Positions 51,641 through 60,642 of a DNA stretch of 64,000 bases are shown one piece after another. A model generated the notes under the pieces. It ran no database searches, was not told the DNA's origin, and was given only the letters and a program-made list of their open reading frames with translations. A program made the position numbers and the translations under genes. The DNA lies in the NCBI GenBank assembly GCA_038229415.1, contig JBBROM010000004.1:186001-250000 (forward strand), written 5' to 3'. The stretch's first letter is position 1. The number at the start of each line of letters is the position of its first letter. Origin of the DNA: JANXUR01 sp038229415. GTDB lineage: Bacteria > Acidobacteriota > Terriglobia > Terriglobales > Acidobacteriaceae.

Positions 51641-51976
51641 GTGAAACTACTGCTCAAGCTCGTCTTTCTCGCCATTTTCACCTACATGGTCACCATGACC
51701 ATGACCATTCAGGGCTACAAATCTATTACGTTGGCGGGGGGCGAATTCGATTGGATCACGTCCCCCTGGGCCATCGCCACCCTGTTTGACGCCTACTTCG
51801 GCTTCGTCGCCTTCTGGGTGTGGGTCTGCTTCAAAGAACGCTCTGTGGTTAGCCGGGCCGTGTGGTTCGTTCTCATTATGGCGCTGGGCAACATCGCCAT
51901 TTCTGGCTATATGCTGATTCAGCTCTTCCGTCTGAAGAAGGATGAGCCGGTGGCCACCATCTGGCGCACCACGTAA
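51641..51976 (+). CDS. DUF1475-like small membrane protein
   Basis: 111 aa from the GTG at 51641. Three or four hydrophobic segments are seen (about residues 3-22, 37-60, 68-92), with FDWITSPWAIATLFDAYFGF and KERSVVSRAVWFVLIMALGNI as the family-like blocks. No activity is known. It is first in a plus-strand run with DUF2062, DUF1295 and a CFA-like methyltransferase. Confidence 0.72.
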   Translation: MKLLLKLVFLAIFTYMVTMTMTIQGYKSITLAGGEFDWITSPWAIATLFDAYFGFVAFWVWVCFKERSVVSRAVWFVLIMALGNIAISGYMLIQLFRLKKDEPVATIWRTT

Positions 51977-52030
51977 GCCGCAGGCGGTATACATCCGGTC
52001 GCCCACTACAATCGTATGTAAGGTACGACC

Positions 52031-52531
52031 ATGCCCTTGCTGCAACGAATGTTAAAGCCGATCCTCGACCTGCTCACGCAAGGCATCACACCCGAAAAAA
52101 TTGCGCTCAGCCTCGCCATCGGGATTGCGTTCGGCGTCTTCCCCATGCTCGGCACCACCACGCTGTTATGCACACTGATTGCGGTGCCTTTGCGGCTGAA
52201 TCTGCCGGCGATCCAGTTGGTCAATTATTTGATGTACCCGGCGCAGATTGCTCTGCTGATTCCCTTCATCCGTTTGGGGGAGTGGTTGTGGAGCGCACCC
52301 CCGTTGCCGCTTTCGCTGTCGCAGATTCTCGCCATGGTACGCGCCGACGCCTGGCACGCCATCACCGTACTGTGGCATAGCACCATGCTGGCCGTCTCGG
52401 CATGGATTCTGGCCGCGCCCGTTTTTGTCGCGATCTTTTACGTCTGCGCCGTACCGCTGTTGCGTTACGCTGCCAGCAAGCTGGGCAAGCAGGGTTCTGC
52501 GCCCATCCTGAAACCCGAAACCGGAAGCTAG
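52031..52531 (+). CDS. DUF2062 membrane protein
   Basis: A 166-aa protein; GITPEKIALSLAIGIAFGVFPMLGTTTLLC is the DUF2062 opening, followed by two further hydrophobic helices. Family members are uncharacterised. It starts 54 nt after the DUF1475 gene and ends 8 nt before the DUF1295 gene, supporting one transcript. Confidence 0.85.
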   Translation: MPLLQRMLKPILDLLTQGITPEKIALSLAIGIAFGVFPMLGTTTLLCTLIAVPLRLNLPAIQLVNYLMYPAQIALLIPFIRLGEWLWSAPPLPLSLSQILAMVRADAWHAITVLWHSTMLAVSAWILAAPVFVAIFYVCAVPLLRYAASKLGKQGSAPILKPETGS

Positions 52532-52539
52532 AAACGCTC

Positions 52540-53337
52540 ATGGACGCCTACACACTCTCGACCGGGCTACATCTGCTGGGCATCGGCGCTGCCAGCGTTA
52601 TCGCGATGATGTTCATGCTGTGGCTTCTGCACCTCGCGCTGAAGAACGCCAGCGTGGTGGATCCTGGCTGGGCTTTCGGGCTCGCGCTGCTGGGCTGCCT
52701 CTATGCCGCCCTCGGCCCGGGATTCATCCTGCGCCGCAGCCTGATCGCCGCCATGGCCGCCTTCTGGGGACTGCGCCTCGGCCTACACCTGGTCCGTCGC
52801 ATCTGGGGTGAGCCGGAAGAGGGTCGCTACCAGCATATGAGGAACACCTGGGGCGGGAATATCGAGCTGAAGTTCCTCGTCTTTTTTGAAGCGCAGGCGG
52901 TACTCGATATTCTGCTCTCTGTCCCCTTTCTGGTCGCCTGCCTTAACCCCGCGCCGAGGCTACACTGGCTGGAGGTCTTAGGAGTCGGGCTGTGGGCGGT
53001 GGCCGTGTTGGGCGAGTCCATTGCCGATGCTCAACTCAACGCTTTCAAGACGAATCCGGCGAACAAGGGCAAGGTTTGCCAGACCGGATTGTGGCGCTAC
53101 TCGCGACACCCGAACTACTTCTTTGAGTGGCTGATTTGGGTTGCTTGGTTTGTGTTTGCTTTAGCCTCGCCATATGGCTGGGTAAGCGTTTACTGCCCGG
53201 TGCTGATGCTCTACTTCTTGTTCAAAGTTACGGGCATTCCCGCGACCGAAGAACAGTCCCTGCGATCGCGCGGCGACGCTTACCGCGAGTACCAACGCAC
53301 CACCAGCGCGTTCGTGCCCTGGTTCAGGAAGGCCTAG
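52540..53337 (+). CDS. DUF1295 (steroid-5-alpha-reductase-like) membrane protein
   Basis: 265 aa from the ATG at 52540; the longer frame is internal to the preceding gene. Several hydrophobic segments surround KVCQTGLWRYSRHPNYFFEWLIW, the C-terminal NADPH-binding motif of the 5-alpha-reductase / ICMT-like fold. Members probably reduce double bonds in lipids. The adjacent methyltransferase gene starts 17 nt later. In several proteobacteria this family occurs with COG2907, DUF1365 and CFA genes, as here on the opposite strand. Confidence 0.85.
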   Translation: MDAYTLSTGLHLLGIGAASVIAMMFMLWLLHLALKNASVVDPGWAFGLALLGCLYAALGPGFILRRSLIAAMAAFWGLRLGLHLVRRIWGEPEEGRYQHMRNTWGGNIELKFLVFFEAQAVLDILLSVPFLVACLNPAPRLHWLEVLGVGLWAVAVLGESIADAQLNAFKTNPANKGKVCQTGLWRYSRHPNYFFEWLIWVAWFVFALASPYGWVSVYCPVLMLYFLFKVTGIPATEEQSLRSRGDAYREYQRTTSAFVPWFRKA

Positions 53338-53354
53338 GACCCAACGACCCTTCC

Positions 53355-54431
53355 ATGCCGACACACTGGACTACCAACCTGATGGAGCGTAAACTGCTCC
53401 CCGACTGGCTGATTCGCATCGGCATTCGAAGGATGCTCGCCCAAACCCTGCGCGAGCAGGACAAAGGCTCACCTGAGGCCCAGCAAGCTTACGTGATGCA
53501 GCGTGTGGCCGAACTCAAGGCCAGCCCCATTGCAATTGCGACCGACGCCGCCAACCGTCAGCACTACGAACTGCCACCACTATTTTTCGAACTCGCGCTC
53601 GGGCCACACCTCAAGTATTCATCAGGGTATTGGCCGCAAAATATTGATTCGCTTGAAGATTCTGAACAGGCAATGCTTGACCTGACCATCGCGAGAGCGA
53701 GGCTAGCCGACGGTCAGCGCATTCTGGAACTCGGTTGCGGTTGGGGCTCACTCACGCTAGAAATGGCGCGCCGCTTTCCACAGAGCCAAATCGTTGGCGT
53801 TTCCAACTCCGCGCCGCAGCGCCAATTCATTCTTGCCCGTGCCGCCCAGCGCGGTTTGACGAATATCCAAATCATTACCGCCAACATGATCGAATTTCAG
53901 GCTCCGGGAGTCTTTGATCGGGTTGTGTCTGTGGAAATGTTCGAGCATATGCGCAACTACGAGACCCTGCTGGGCCGGGTCGCGTCTTGGATGAAGCCTG
54001 ATGCACTATTTTTTGTGCATATTTTCACCCACGCCCGGCATACCTACCCATATGAAGTTCGCGACGCCTCTGACTGGATGGCCGAGCACTTTTTCACCGG
54101 CGGCATCATGCCCAGCCACGATCTTCTGCTTTATTTTCAGCAGGATGTGAGCATTCTTGAACACTGGGCCATGAGCGGCCTGCACTACCATAAGACATCC
54201 GAAGCATGGCTACAGCGGATGGACGCCAACCTCGCGGAGATCTCCGAGCTCTTCCGCCAGACCTATGGTGTAGGAGCAAGTGGTCAGCCCTTGCCGAATG
54301 GGCAAAGGGAACAGGAAACTCGCAGATGGATCGTGCGCTGGCGCGTGTTCTTTATGGCTTGTGCCGAGCTTTGGGGCTTCCGCAACGGAACCGAGTGGAT
54401 GGTGTCGCATTACCTGTTTGCCCGAAGCTAG
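53355..54431 (+). CDS. CFA-like SAM-dependent methyltransferase, second copy
   Basis: 358 aa from the ATG at 53355 (MPTHWTTNLMERKLLP). LELGCGWGSLTLEMARRFP is the SAM loop and SVEMFEHMRNYETLLG the active-site segment; HLKYSSGYWP precedes it. It is shorter at the N-terminus than the CFA protein at 46403-47698 and diverged, so it likely uses a different acyl or lipid substrate. Similar COG2230 proteins sit with DUF1295 genes in other bacteria. No strong ribosome site precedes the ATG, consistent with translation coupled to the DUF1295 gene. Confidence 0.85.
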   Translation: MPTHWTTNLMERKLLPDWLIRIGIRRMLAQTLREQDKGSPEAQQAYVMQRVAELKASPIAIATDAANRQHYELPPLFFELALGPHLKYSSGYWPQNIDSLEDSEQAMLDLTIARARLADGQRILELGCGWGSLTLEMARRFPQSQIVGVSNSAPQRQFILARAAQRGLTNIQIITANMIEFQAPGVFDRVVSVEMFEHMRNYETLLGRVASWMKPDALFFVHIFTHARHTYPYEVRDASDWMAEHFFTGGIMPSHDLLLYFQQDVSILEHWAMSGLHYHKTSEAWLQRMDANLAEISELFRQTYGVGASGQPLPNGQREQETRRWIVRWRVFFMACAELWGFRNGTEWMVSHYLFARS

Positions 54432-54827
54432 GCCTGTATCCCCGAAAGTAACCCGGATACCACCTTGTAGTGCCCCACTTCTGCACTGACGTGGTATGGC
54501 GAAGCATACGACTGACGAGGCAGAATAGGTCTAGGTTCAGAGTTAAGTCATCCAGGCAAGAAGGACGTGGTTGGTAAAACTCTTTCCCCGGCAGCTTGAT
54601 CGCAGCAAAACTGGCAATCGCGCGGCAGTTGTAAATTTTTCGTAAAACTAGGGACGTAAAGGAGTTACAGGATATCCCCTGAGCTGGTTCTTGCCTCTAA
54701 TATTCTTGACAGGTCCTGTGGCGAGCCTCAAACTAGAAGTACAGCAATTTTTGACGGCTGCCATCCCGAATTTTCGCTCGGAGCCATTCGAGCCACCAGT
54801 GTTTGCAACACATAGGAGCAATGATTT
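54432..54827. other. Untranslated leader/intergenic region
   Basis: No coding sequence is supported. Positions 54640-54700 hold GGGACGTAAAG and an ACAGG...CCCTGAG pair that could fold, but no known riboswitch is matched (see rejected items). This is the upstream region of the FG-GAP gene at 54828. Confidence 0.5.
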
Positions 54828-57173
54828 ATGCGACTCTTCAATCGTAACGTTTCGGCAGTTCGCTCTGCCGCATTGACTATTCTCTGCGGCGCGATGCTCG
54901 CCTCTGTGGCGTTTGCAGCGAATGCCGTCCCCACGGTCAACTGGCCGACCTCGCCTTCGCAAGCCAAGGCTGGGGCCGCAGCTGGCATCACCCTTACCGT
55001 CAGCGGAACTGGCTTCGTTAGCGGCGCTACTGTCCTGTGGAACGGCAGCGCACGGACGACCACCTTTGTGAGCTCATCCAAGGTGACCGCTTCGATCCCC
55101 AACACGGATTTTGCGACGGCTAGTACTGCCACCGTTATCGTGCAGAATCCCACCCCGGGTGGCGGCAACTCCAACCCGGTATTCTTCCAGATCGGCACCC
55201 AAGCGCCGCCGAACATGGCACGTCTGGACATTGTGACCGGCAGCGGCCCTGAAGCCGCTTCGCCGACCGACTTTAACGGCGACGGCAAGCTCGATCTAGT
55301 GGTAGCGAATTCGCCCGACAATACCGTCACCTACCTGCAAGGCAACGGCGACGGCACATACGCGGCGGGCGTGAACTATCCGGTTCCGGGATTTCCTGTC
55401 GCAGTCTCCTGCGCAGACTTCAATAAAGACGGCAAGATGGATATGGTGGTTGTGGATCAGCGCCTGAATGCCGTCTCGATTCTGCTGGGCAACGGGGATG
55501 GCACCTTCCTTTCTCACGTGGAATATGGCGTCGGTTCGAGCCCTTACTCGGCGGTATTTGGAGACTTCAACGGCGATGGCATTCTGGATCTAGCGGTAGC
55601 CAACCGGGGAAGCAACAATGTTTCCATCCTGCTGGGCAACGGCGACGGCACCTTCCAAACCCAGGCCACCTACAGCACCAACCTCTCGCCGCAGGCGGTT
55701 ACTGTCGGCGACTTCAACGGTGACGGCAAGCTCGATTTGGCCACGGCCAACAATGGCGCGGACGACGTCTCCATCCTGCTGGGCAACGGCAACGGCACCT
55801 TCCAGGCGAAAGTAGACTATGCCACTGCGGCTGGGCCTACCTATATCGTCACCGGCGACTACAACAATGACGGCAAGCTCGACCTCGTCGTTTCCACTGT
55901 GTCGAATTTTGCTTCGATCCTGCTGGGGAACGGCACCGGCACCTTTGGCGCCTTCACCAAGGCAGCCAGCGGTGCCAACAGCCAGATCATCAACCTGGGT
56001 GACTTTAACGACGACGGCAAGCTGGACATGGTCACCGCCGATTTCAATGACAACACGCTGTCCATCCTGACCGGCAACGCGAACGGCACGTTCGGAGGCC
56101 GCGTGGTAATCCCCGTAGGTCTGAGCCCTGACTGGATCGGCGTTGGCGACCTGAACAACGACGGCAAGCTTGATCTGGTTACTGCCAACTCCAGCATCAA
56201 CACGATATCAGTGCTGACTGGCACGGCCGTGACCGTATCGCCCACCGTGCTTAGCTTTGGCACACTAACCGCAGGCACCAGCAGTGCGCCGAAGGTCATC
56301 ACCATCAAGAACAACGGGACCACGACGGCCACTCTGGGTACGGTGAGCATTACCGGTGCCAACGCTGGCCAGTGGACTGCCACCTCCAGCTGTCCCGGGA
56401 CTCTGGCTGCTGGCGCATCGTGCAGCATTAACGCAACGTTCTCACCCACATTGTCTGGCAACTTCGTTGCCGCGATCAACATCGGCCTCGGTACGGGCGG
56501 CCAGATCATCGGTGCATTTGTGAAGGGGACGGGCAACATTCCGATTATCCTGACGCCGCGCACCTTTACTTTCGCCAATACTCTGGTGGGCGCGACATCT
56601 GCTGCGGGCGTGTTCAACTTCACCAACAACAGTGGCGTGCCGATTACGTTCTCCAGCATCGTGTTGAGCGGCATCAATCAGGCGGACTTTGCCCAGACCA
56701 CGGATTGCCCGGTCGGTTCCGGTTCGCTGGGTGCCTTCACTACCTGCCATGTCAACGTAACCTTTACGCCTTCCGCCACCGGCAATCGCACGGTGACGCT
56801 GATCTTTACCGGCAGCTTCACTCTGGTGGTTCAGGGTTCCTTGCTGAACGGCGTAGGCACAGCGCTCAGCTTCTCGGCCTCTTCGCTGAACTTTGGCACC
56901 GTGGCCGTTGGCAGCACAACCCCCTTACCGCTGGTTATCACCAACACCAGCTCCAGCGCAGTTACGTTTAACAACGTCTCAAAGTCGGGCACCAATGCCT
57001 CTGAGTACGGCCAGAGCAACAACTGTTCGCCAAGCATTCCAGCGAATGGAAGCTGCACCATCACGGTAACCTTCAAGCCCCTCGCCGCCGGTACCCGGAC
57101 AGCGACGCTGAAAGTTAGCGACTCTGACCCGACCTCGCCGCAGAGCTTTACCATGACGGGTGTTGCGCACTAG
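54828..57173 (+). CDS. Secreted FG-GAP-repeat protein with three choice-of-anchor-D domains
   Basis: A 781-aa protein with a signal peptide (LTILCGAMLASVAFA). An N-terminal IPT/TIG-like Ig domain (about 38-125: ITLTVSGTGFVSGATVLWNG) is followed by about six FG-GAP repeats (SPTDFNGDGKLDLVVAN...TYLQGNGDGTY) to about residue 465. Three tandem choice-of-anchor-D modules complete it, each with a CS/CH pair and a TFxP segment. Overall it is more Ig-rich than the 30007-32499 protein, though clearly related. It is probably surface-exposed. Confidence 0.88.
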   Translation: MRLFNRNVSAVRSAALTILCGAMLASVAFAANAVPTVNWPTSPSQAKAGAAAGITLTVSGTGFVSGATVLWNGSARTTTFVSSSKVTASIPNTDFATASTATVIVQNPTPGGGNSNPVFFQIGTQAPPNMARLDIVTGSGPEAASPTDFNGDGKLDLVVANSPDNTVTYLQGNGDGTYAAGVNYPVPGFPVAVSCADFNKDGKMDMVVVDQRLNAVSILLGNGDGTFLSHVEYGVGSSPYSAVFGDFNGDGILDLAVANRGSNNVSILLGNGDGTFQTQATYSTNLSPQAVTVGDFNGDGKLDLATANNGADDVSILLGNGNGTFQAKVDYATAAGPTYIVTGDYNNDGKLDLVVSTVSNFASILLGNGTGTFGAFTKAASGANSQIINLGDFNDDGKLDMVTADFNDNTLSILTGNANGTFGGRVVIPVGLSPDWIGVGDLNNDGKLDLVTANSSINTISVLTGTAVTVSPTVLSFGTLTAGTSSAPKVITIKNNGTTTATLGTVSITGANAGQWTATSSCPGTLAAGASCSINATFSPTLSGNFVAAINIGLGTGGQIIGAFVKGTGNIPIILTPRTFTFANTLVGATSAAGVFNFTNNSGVPITFSSIVLSGINQADFAQTTDCPVGSGSLGAFTTCHVNVTFTPSATGNRTVTLIFTGSFTLVVQGSLLNGVGTALSFSASSLNFGTVAVGSTTPLPLVITNTSSSAVTFNNVSKSGTNASEYGQSNNCSPSIPANGSCTITVTFKPLAAGTRTATLKVSDSDPTSPQSFTMTGVAH

Positions 57174-57199
57174 AGTCGGGTAGCTCGTAAGCACCACTC

Positions 57200-57234
57200 G
57201 GGGGAGGCATCGTATGATGCCTCCCCCTTTTTCT
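57200..57234 (+). terminator. Terminator after the FG-GAP gene
   Basis: GGGGGAGGCATC (57200-57211) pairs with GATGCCTCCCCC (57216-57227), followed by a run of Ts. It lies 27 nt past the stop. Confidence 0.85.
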
Positions 57235-57332
57235 TTGCTTGCATTTGGAGCCGGTGCGTTTCGAGCGAACGCGACGTATGCGCGGCGCGACACTATCCTG
57301 GTTGAAACGCGCTGCACAACAACACAACAAGA

Positions 57333-57356
57333 AGCCGACCCGCGTGCGGGTCGGCT
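57333..57356 (-). terminator. Terminator-like hairpin after the YceI gene
   Basis: AGCCGACCCGC and GCGGGTCGGCT pair over 11 bp. Read on the minus strand, TCTTGTTG follows, a weak T-rich tail. Confidence 0.55.
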
Positions 57357-57381
57357 CAAGTGGAACGAACTCGAATCAGGC

Positions 57382-57963
57382 TTACTTCGCGGCGGGCCGC
57401 GTGGCAGCCAACTCAAGGGTGATGGCGACTTCATCCGCGACAACGGCTCCGCCACCATCCAGTGACTTGCTCCAGCTCACGCCGAAGTCCTGGCGGTTGA
57501 CTTTGGTCGTCGCCGTCGCACCAATGTTAATGCTGCCCATTGCCGAAACCTCGGGTGTCGGGCCATCCACATTCAAGACCACTTCCTTCGTCGTCCCGTG
57601 CATCGTCAGGTCGCCTTTGACCTTGAGCGCGCCACCATCCATGTAAAACTGCTTGCTCTTGAAGGTGATGGTCGGGTACTTGGCGGCATCGAAAAAGTCC
57701 GGGCTCTTCAGGTGGCCATCGCGTTGCGGTTGACCGGTGTTCACGGTGGAGACGTCCATGGAAGCTTCCACTTTGCTGGCGGCCAGGTTCTTGGGGTCGT
57801 AGGTGATAGTGCCGGTTACGTTCCCAAACGTTCCCTTCACGTTGGACACCATCAAGTGGCGGACGGAAAACTCCGCCGACGAGTGGGCCGTGTCAATCTT
57901 GTAGTCAGCCGCCAGCGCCATGCTGGGGATCAGGAACAGCAGTGCAGCAAGTCTCAAACGCAT
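57382..57963 (-). CDS. Periplasmic YceI family protein
   Basis: A 193-aa protein with a signal peptide (LALLFLIPSMALA). The lipocalin-like YceI barrel runs from YKIDTAHSSAEFSVRHLM to GVSWSKSL and the final strand; VKGDLTMHGTTKEVVL is characteristic. YceI proteins bind isoprenoid or other hydrophobic ligands in the periplasm and are often stress- or acid-induced. The MarR regulator gene ends 63 nt upstream on the same strand, so it probably controls this gene. Confidence 0.9.
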   Translation of the reverse strand: MRLRLAALLFLIPSMALAADYKIDTAHSSAEFSVRHLMVSNVKGTFGNVTGTITYDPKNLAASKVEASMDVSTVNTGQPQRDGHLKSPDFFDAAKYPTITFKSKQFYMDGGALKVKGDLTMHGTTKEVVLNVDGPTPEVSAMGSINIGATATTKVNRQDFGVSWSKSLDGGGAVVADEVAITLELAATRPAAK

Positions 57964-58026
57964 AGTGTTTCTCCTTATGATTCAAACATCCTTGGTCAGA
58001 CAAACAGTTGTTGTTGTGGACTGGAA

Positions 58027-58617
58027 TCAGGCTCCAGCCCCGTCAAGGTCTGCACTGGCTGCCGATTTATCTTCGGCAGGACAAGCATCTCGTGTTTCCC
58101 ACGCCCCTCGTGCTTTGGTGAGCAAGCCAATGAGCTGCGTCACCTCACACTCCGTCAGACGTGCCATTACCGAAACGTCCGCATCATCCATGCGAGAATC
58201 CAGTTGGGCCAGGACGCTCGATCCGTGGCAGGTGAGTGAACAGTTCACCTGCCGCCGATCCAGCGACTCGCGTTCGCGAGAAATCAGGCCCTTGGCGGCC
58301 ATTTTGTCGAGCAGCCGAGTCATGGCTGGCACTCGCGTCGTCATGCGCTCACGAATCTGACAAACCGCAGCCCCGCGGGGCCCTGCTCCTCGCAGAATTC
58401 TCAGAATGTTGTATTGCTCGGGAGTCAGGTCAAAGGGAGCTAAGGTCCGGCTTAGCGCATCCCGCAATTCGGTCGCGCTTCGGAGTACGGTATAGATCGC
58501 TTCATGTTGCGGGGAACGGAATCTGGGTCCGTGGCATGGTCCTGGCGGAGCACCTTCCGGGACAGCCGTGGCAATTGCTGCTGCACTCTGCCCGCTATCT
58601 GCCAAATCTGCCTGCAT
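58027..58617 (-). CDS. MarR family transcriptional regulator
   Basis: A 196-aa protein; YTVLRSATELRDAL begins the MarR core, then LTPEQYNILRILRG and VCQIRERMTTRVPAMTRLLDKMAAKGLISRERESLDRRQVNCSLT form the winged helix with recognition helix and wing. A 40-residue N-terminal extension with no assigned role precedes the core. Members bind palindromic operators as dimers and respond to small ligands. It is transcribed toward the YceI gene. Confidence 0.88.
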   Translation of the reverse strand: MQADLADSGQSAAAIATAVPEGAPPGPCHGPRFRSPQHEAIYTVLRSATELRDALSRTLAPFDLTPEQYNILRILRGAGPRGAAVCQIRERMTTRVPAMTRLLDKMAAKGLISRERESLDRRQVNCSLTCHGSSVLAQLDSRMDDADVSVMARLTECEVTQLIGLLTKARGAWETRDACPAEDKSAASADLDGAGA

Positions 58618-58777
58618 ATCGGAATAGATGACCGGTCATACAATTTGATGCAGAAAATTGCACCTCAGGCAAAGAATTTTGTAACTCTTTACCCTTTAAA
58701 TGGTAATAGACGGCCTAGCAAGGCAGCCGGCTGCTTTTTGGGGGCCTCTGGGAACGTACGCACATATGACTTCTCCC

Positions 58778-58813
58778 AACGAAAAAGCCCTTGAGGATTG
58801 CTCCTCAAGGGCT
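58778..58813 (-). terminator. Terminator of the secreted-protein gene
   Basis: AGCCCTTGAGGA (58786-58797) pairs with TCCTCAAGGGCT (58802-58813). Read on the minus strand, TTTTTCG follows the stem. Confidence 0.85.
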
Positions 58814-58834
58814 CCGATTCCAAGTTGGAATGGC

Positions 58835-60562
58835 TTACTGTAGCGCATCCTGCGTAACCTTGATCGCGCAGTAGTTGTTGGACCCGCACTGGGCAGCGGT
58901 GCTGGTGGAACGCGTTCCGAAGTAGACGCCGTTGGTGCCCGGGGCGCCGCCCTTCAGGTAGTCCAGCACAAAGGCGCTGGTGCCGCCCAGCATTCCGGTT
59001 GCGGAAGCCGTCGGAGTTGCGCTGGTCGAGGTGATGGGTGTGTTGATGGACCACGAGGTCAGCAGGTTGCTGCCCGTGGTGTTGGTGCCTGTGCCCGTAC
59101 CCACATAGAGACGGTCATTCGTTCCATCGGACAAGGTGACGATGGGTGAACAGTGCCCGGCAGGCTGAGCGGAAGTGTTGACGTTCGCGTTGCCCATTAA
59201 TGTCGCTGTGGTGTTCAACACGCCGCTGCCGTTGAAGTTGCCCGCGTACAGCGCTGGAACCCCCGATGTGCTGCCCGAAAGACCGCAAGCGTACAAGGAG
59301 CCGCCAGCGGGGCCGGTGGACAGGTAGTTGTTATCGAAGTTTGCGCCGAGAACATAGCCAGCAGCCGGAACGCTGCCGATCGCCAAATCCACGTGCGAGC
59401 TAAGATCGAGCGGCATCTGCGAGATGATCGGGTGAGCATTGGCCACATCCGCTGCGGACGCGATGTAAACCCAACCGTTGAACGGATCCACAGCGACCGA
59501 ATCCACGATCGAGGGATTGGTGTAGCCCTTGTTTGCACCCACCTGGATTGAGGAGGAAAGTGCAAAACCAGTGCTGCTGCTAAACGTATACGAGAAGACC
59601 TTGGCCCCATCAGAAATGTAGATTTTGCCGTGTTGGGCGTCATATACCGGCGAAGTCAGCTGCGAATTGGTGGTCACAATCGTGCAGAAGTCTACCGTCG
59701 GCGTTCCGTTAAAAACGCCGCTGACGTGATACAGGCGACCATTGTTGGCACCCATGAATGCTCCATCGCTGGTGTAATCAATGTAAGGGGAAGAACCGAA
59801 GTTGTCCGCCTTGAGCAGCCCCGTGCAGCCTGGGACCCTGGCATTCGTATAGTCCAGCGAAACCAGTGCGCCCGCCGAAGGGGCAACCGAGCCCGTGGTG
59901 GCATTGGTGCCTTGGCCAGTGGTCAAGGTGAGTACCTCGAAGAGTGCGCGATGGCGGCTCACTGACGACACCACAAACGCCGCCTTCTTTCCATCCAGCG
60001 ACAATTCCGGAGAAAGGAAGATGCCACCGTCATCCACGGCATAGGAGAACGCGAAATTCGGAGCCGTGCCGGTGCAGGAGGAGCCGTTCGCTCCGGCATA
60101 CAGATTGTTGAGACCAACAAGATTGGCCTGCACGCCAGCTGCCGGTGAAACCGTCCCCGGAGTAGAGATTGCAAATAAGATAAAGTCACTGGTGCAGGCA
60201 CCAGGGAAGCTCGGCGTCGTGTTCGCGGTGTACTTGGCCGGGAACTCGCCTTCGGGCAAACCGCGGCTGGTTGCTTTTGGTCCTAGTGAGATGGACCATT
60301 CCACTGGCGTCGCAGGGGCTGGAGCATTGGGGCGGACTGCGCCTGACTTCAAATCGCGCAACGCCAAGGCTTGCTGCAAGCGCGGGTCCTTATTCGCTGC
60401 GACCACTGCGGCATGGCCGGAAATTGCGGGGAGTACACGATTCGTGCTCCAGCTTTGCACTGAACTGGTGGAGCGGGAGGCGGATTGTGCCGATGCACAC
60501 ACCGCGCTCAACAACAGCCCACAGCCAGCAAAAGCCACTAAAACTTTTCGGGGGTTCAGCAT
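58835..60562 (-). CDS. Large secreted protein, possibly beta-propeller
   Basis: A 575-aa protein with a signal peptide (VAFAGCGLLLSAVCASAQ). It is rich in Ser, Thr, Gly and Asn, with repeating strands such as VDSVAVDPFNGWVYIASAAD and SPVYDAQHGKIYISDGAKVF that look like NHL-type or YVTN-type propeller blades. Cysteine pairs occur near ACTSDFIL, SSCTGTAPNF and the C-terminal QCGSNNYC. I do not recognise a family. It begins 80 nt after the end of the radical SAM gene on the same strand and ends at a terminator, so it may be the last gene of the RiPP-like operon. Confidence 0.7.
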   Translation of the reverse strand: MLNPRKVLVAFAGCGLLLSAVCASAQSASRSTSSVQSWSTNRVLPAISGHAAVVAANKDPRLQQALALRDLKSGAVRPNAPAPATPVEWSISLGPKATSRGLPEGEFPAKYTANTTPSFPGACTSDFILFAISTPGTVSPAAGVQANLVGLNNLYAGANGSSCTGTAPNFAFSYAVDDGGIFLSPELSLDGKKAAFVVSSVSRHRALFEVLTLTTGQGTNATTGSVAPSAGALVSLDYTNARVPGCTGLLKADNFGSSPYIDYTSDGAFMGANNGRLYHVSGVFNGTPTVDFCTIVTTNSQLTSPVYDAQHGKIYISDGAKVFSYTFSSSTGFALSSSIQVGANKGYTNPSIVDSVAVDPFNGWVYIASAADVANAHPIISQMPLDLSSHVDLAIGSVPAAGYVLGANFDNNYLSTGPAGGSLYACGLSGSTSGVPALYAGNFNGSGVLNTTATLMGNANVNTSAQPAGHCSPIVTLSDGTNDRLYVGTGTGTNTTGSNLLTSWSINTPITSTSATPTASATGMLGGTSAFVLDYLKGGAPGTNGVYFGTRSTSTAAQCGSNNYCAIKVTQDALQ

Positions 60563-60642
60563 ATTATTTTTCCTCCACGGAATTTCTGCATTCGATCAGT
60601 AATCTGATTCTCGCGCCGACAGCCAGAACATCTTAAGAACGT

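Noticed and set aside
54590..54740. Possible cyclic-di-GMP-I riboswitch (GGGACGTAAAG element) upstream of the FG-GAP gene
   Set aside because: Only a short core-like string is present; the paired P1 stem, the GNRA loop and receptor were not found on folding by eye.
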